Source: JARBAU01 sp040414675 (GTDB lineage Archaea > Thermoproteota > Nitrososphaeria > Nitrososphaerales > Nitrososphaeraceae). Taken from it: DNA of 7,281 nt. Positions 5,380 to 7,281 of this stretch are shown piece after piece. The notes below the pieces were generated by a model. It was not told the DNA's origin and searched no databases. It saw only the letters and a program-made list of their open reading frames with translations. The DNA lies in the NCBI GenBank assembly GCA_040414675.1, contig JBEDUN010000116.1, positions 1-7,281 of the forward strand, given 5' to 3'. A program made the position numbers and the translations under genes. Each line of letters opens with the position of its first letter. The first letter of the stretch is position 1.

Positions 5380-5640
5380 TTGAATTGCGAATACTGTGGC
5401 CACAGGCTTTCTGAACATGGCGTAAATTATTATGCTTCAGGGTTAATAAGAGTCAAGTGTTTCATAGATAGTTTTGTAGATGAAGAAAGCAAAAGATACT
5501 ACAAGTGTAAATGTGAGGATATTTTAGTAGATATGAGTTGGATTATTGAGGATCTTGACAGTGAATATTATTCACAAGATGAAATAATCTCCGGTGGAAC
5601 CTCATCTCCAGAACCTTTCAAAAATTTGGCGACCAAATAA
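5380..5640 (+). CDS. Small zinc-ribbon-like protein, possibly truncated
   Basis: This 86-residue acidic protein opens with MNCEYCGHRLSEHG, a CxxC pair (C3, C6) with H8 and H13 near it. A CKC pair follows at C43 and C45 after a basic strand (GLIRVKCF, C27), so a four-ligand zinc site is likely. The C-terminal third is Asp/Glu/Ser-rich and probably disordered. I do not recognise a named family. The TTG start has a GAGGT ribosome-binding site at good spacing. The frame stops at TAA (5638-5640), but the same frame stays largely open for another 100 codons, so this may be the front part of a longer broken gene. It is divergent from the broken receiver gene, with about 250 bases between. Confidence 0.55.
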   Translation: MNCEYCGHRLSEHGVNYYASGLIRVKCFIDSFVDEESKRYYKCKCEDILVDMSWIIEDLDSEYYSQDEIISGGTSSPEPFKNLATK

Positions 5641-5949
5641 ATTATAGTCATTAGAGATCTATCTGTTCCAGATTCATTTGTAAAGAAATCACTAAAACAT
5701 TATGATCTCATGAACTACATCAATGCCAATTTCGAAGTATGGTAAATAGAAAATACCAAATCAAATGAGATAAAGCAGAAGTTATTTATGTTTTGCCAGA
5801 AATTATTTTTAATAAATTATAGATGCCATGAACTCCTAAATTGGTTTACTGTTCAAACCGTTTTCGAGGCACAAATTACTACATATTACTACAAGTTGAG
5901 ATCTTTGATAATAAAATCTCTGACTATTTATCAGAAATTACATAGATAG
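5641..5949 (+). pseudogene. Stop-interrupted reading frame in phase with the zinc-ribbon gene
   Basis: In the same frame as the 5380 gene, 103 codons contain only one internal stop, TAA at 5743-5745, before TAG at 5947-5949. The first block reads IIVIRDLSVPDSFVKKSLKH and continues to NYINANFEVW. After the TAA comes IENTKSNEIKQKLF, then a hydrophobic/aromatic helical region (CQKLFLINYRCHELLNWF) and a basic end (KSLTIYQKLHR). The text looks protein-like, and one base change (CAA, AAA or GAA to TAA) would explain the break. No start codon with a ribosome-binding site precedes it; the nearest ATG is at 5710. It could be the tail of an ancestral 189-residue protein, a separate dead gene, or chance. 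The family is not recognised. Confidence 0.35.
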
Positions 5950-6089
5950 AATCATCATTAGTAAGTTTAATAATAAACTTCACAGGTTGAATATAATAGT
6001 ATAAAAATACAGCAATTATATTCTCAATTCAAATATAGTTACAAACAATCAGACAATCAGTACTACAAAATATCACAATATAGATCAAA
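5950..6089. other. AT-rich spacer before the secreted-protein remnant
   Basis: Nothing beyond TATA-like runs is seen, for example CAATATAG around 6077-6084, which could have served the downstream frame. No RNA gene or repeat is visible. Confidence 0.3.
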
Positions 6090-6560
6090 ATGATTTGGGA
6101 TTGACCTAGCAAGTTACTGCTGTATTCATATTACTCGTACTTACGAATATATCATTAGTCACAATCGTATCCCAAACTAATGAAGCCTCTGGCAAACAGT
6201 GTATCTATAGTGCTGCAAACAATGAAAGTGCATTTTCATGCAGATTCGATGAGTCAAATGGTTTTACATCATCTTTGCCACAAACTACGGATAAATTTAA
6301 AGGGACTAGCAATGGAGACGATTTTATGTCACACGCAAATTTAGAACATCACGACTTTCCTGATGGTGTCTATTCTAAAAATCACACGCCTTTTATTTTG
6401 CCCTTTCCATAAAATATTTGTAACAGGATTCTTGTCCACAGACTGTCAAGGATCAAAGTTGGCTGGTAAACTAAAGCAAGTATCAATATCGGCCAACTTT
6501 ATGCCCACCACTTGTAGATATAAAATGTTGGACATTCGTAATGTCGCATATCAGTATTAA
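6090..6560 (+). pseudogene. Secreted Cys-containing protein remnant without a usable start
   Basis: From 6110 to 6412 a 100-residue frame is open. It begins with a typical signal-peptide core (VTAVFILLVLTNISLVTIV, then SQTNEASGKQC) and continues into a Ser/Asn/Thr-rich extracellular-style region with C31 and C44. It has no ATG, GTG or TTG before the hydrophobic core, because TAG at 6107-6109 precedes it. An ATG at 6090 starts MIWD in another frame and stops at once. Restoring one base before 6102 would join MIWDLT to the signal region, but the TAG would still need a second change. After the frame stops (TAA 6410-6412), another frame stays open to 6560 and adds two more cysteines (DCQGS, TTCRY), so the 3' part may also be shifted. 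I recognise no family. If intact it would be exported. Confidence 0.45.
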
Positions 6561-6728
6561 TCTGCCGAAATTTATAGGAGAAGTTGAGAATTGACTGATC
6601 GATTTCTGAATATCCTCACTGACAGCCACCTCATTAGATGACAATAACGCGATAATCAATCAATCTCGGCGATGAAAAACTATTACAATTATCTTGTTTC
6701 AAAAAATGTTGATTAGATTAGATTTTAT

Positions 6729-6965
6729 TCATTTGGAATCAAATTCCAATTCTATCCCACGTCTTTTATAATGAACAGTAAATGATTCTGATAATATAGG
6801 AAAGCTTGATAATTCTGTATTATCTGTATCGCATTGTGAGCATGAATTATAGATTGGGATTCTTGTCTTATCAAGATATGTTGCACACCAGTAACATTTG
6901 TCACACAAAATGAATATCGGTGGTGAAAAGCGAGTACTAGTCTTGTCGATTAGTTTTAAGCTCAT
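6729..6965 (-). CDS. Small Cys-rich protein, CDKCYWC...CSQC type
   Basis: This 78-residue protein has CDKCYWC (C21, C24, C27) and CSQC (C42, C45), the spacing of a zinc ribbon, framed by FSPPIFIL on one side and ELSSFPILSESFTVHYKRRGIELEF on the other. I recognise this layout as a recurrent thaumarchaeal small protein of unknown function. The ATG start is fixed by a TAA immediately upstream in frame. A perfect AGGAGG lies 14 bases before it (longer than usual), inside a leader of about 30 bases that would start from a TATA box at 7017-7024. Unlike several genes here it therefore seems to have a leadered, Shine-Dalgarno-bearing mRNA. There is no signal peptide, so it is probably cytoplasmic. 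It stands alone, transcribed leftward and convergent with the secreted-protein remnant. Confidence 0.75.
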   Translation of the reverse strand: MSLKLIDKTSTRFSPPIFILCDKCYWCATYLDKTRIPIYNSCSQCDTDNTELSSFPILSESFTVHYKRRGIELEFDSK

Positions 6966-6979
6966 TTAATTACTGATTT

Positions 6980-6985
6980 CCTCCT
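6980..6985 (-). promoter_or_regulatory. Shine-Dalgarno AGGAGG of the CDKCYWC gene
   Basis: On the minus strand AGGAGG lies 14 bases before the ATG at 6965. The match is perfect but the spacing is long, and no in-frame start lies nearer. Confidence 0.4.
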
Positions 6986-7016
6986 AGACATCAATCCATA
7001 AGGTATCTTGCAAAAG

Positions 7017-7024
7017 CATATAAA
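7017..7024 (-). promoter_or_regulatory. TATA box of the CDKCYWC gene
   Basis: Minus-strand TTTATATG, within a longer TTTATTTATATG run, predicts transcription starting near 6995. That places the AGGAGG inside a leader of about 30 bases. Confidence 0.45.
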
Positions 7025-7119
7025 TAAATCGCATACAACTGACTTTATTCAATGTGCTTGAATGTACTACTATATACACTATATACCGATGTTTAAAGAT
7101 AGTTATTATGTGTTAAATA

Positions 7120-7178
7120 ATATATCAGAGAATGAATATAAAATATAAAATAAGAAATCATGCTCTGTTGCATGATTT
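7120..7178 (-). terminator. Hairpin plus T-rich tract on the minus strand
   Basis: AAATCATGC (7155-7163) and GCATGATTT (7170-7178) pair perfectly over nine bases around a six-base loop. On the minus strand the hairpin runs into a T-rich stretch (CTTATTTTATATTTTATATT). This fits the 3' end of a leftward gene entering from the right edge. Archaeal terminators need only T tracts, so the hairpin could instead be an operator. Confidence 0.4.
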
Positions 7179-7228
7179 AATAGGATTTTGCATTATCGGA
7201 TCATGGTCATGTTACTCGATTGAACATG

Positions 7229-7281
7229 TTATACAGAGTTGCCTTTAGGAAGATCTCCTTCACCATATTGGGGAATTTTCT
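7229..7281 (-). CDS. Possible 3' end of a leftward gene entering from the right edge
   Basis: On the minus strand a frame open to the window edge reads KIPQYGEGDLPKGNSV and stops at TAA (7229-7231), about 50 bases before the hairpin terminator. A second frame is also open from the edge and stops a little later at TGA. With only 16 residues visible, the choice between frames, and the gene itself, rests on the terminator context. No product can be named. Confidence 0.25.
   Translation of the reverse strand, partial: KIPQYGEGDLPKGNSV

Noticed and set aside
1..7281. CRISPR array, tRNA, rRNA, transposase or phage genes
   Set aside because: No regularly spaced repeats, T-loop-like GTTCGAATC elements, transposase motifs or phage structural motifs were seen on either strand.

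Overview
The window most likely comes from an ammonia-oxidising thaumarchaeon (Nitrososphaeria), probably close to Candidatus Nitrosocosmicus. The reasons are very AT-rich DNA, TATA-like boxes 24-29 bases upstream of several start codons (leaderless archaeal transcripts), Shine-Dalgarno motifs of the GGAGGTGA type on a few others, and protein families I recognise from that lineage. These are a NodB-like deacetylase, a SixA-type phosphatase and small Cys-rich proteins with CKRC...CPCC or CDKCYWC motifs. No search could be run, so the taxonomy is inference.

Layout, left to right. (1) The 3' part of a polysaccharide-deacetylase-like gene (+) enters from the left edge and converges on a metallo-beta-lactamase-fold hydrolase gene (-). 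(2) About 760 bases without a large gene follow (2223-2980), holding promoters and three short candidate ORFs. (3) A rightward cluster comes next: a coiled-coil protein with a very lysine-rich tail, a SixA-like histidine phosphatase, and a small Cys-rich protein overlapping the phosphatase 3' end. (4) About 370 empty bases lead to a broken response-regulator receiver gene (-). (5) A small zinc-ribbon-like gene (+) is followed, in the same frame, by about 100 more codons interrupted by a single stop. (6) A secreted-protein reading frame (+) has lost any usable start. (7) A small Cys-rich gene (-) lies beyond it. (8) A hairpin with a T-rich tract on the minus strand probably ends a leftward gene entering from the right edge.

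Two themes stand out. First, the region shows decay. One receiver gene carries two one-base lesions in short homopolymers, a secreted protein lacks a start, and a 190-codon frame is cut by two TAA codons. Two seemingly intact enzymes also lack expected catalytic residues: the deacetylase lacks its motif-2 histidines and SixA its second arginine. Second, three short Cys-rich, probably metal-binding proteins lie within 3 kb. The Lys-tail protein and SixA are the best candidates for a functional pair, possibly linked to phosphate or polyphosphate or to signalling, but that is a hypothesis. I see no CRISPR array, tRNA, rRNA, transposase or clear mobile element.
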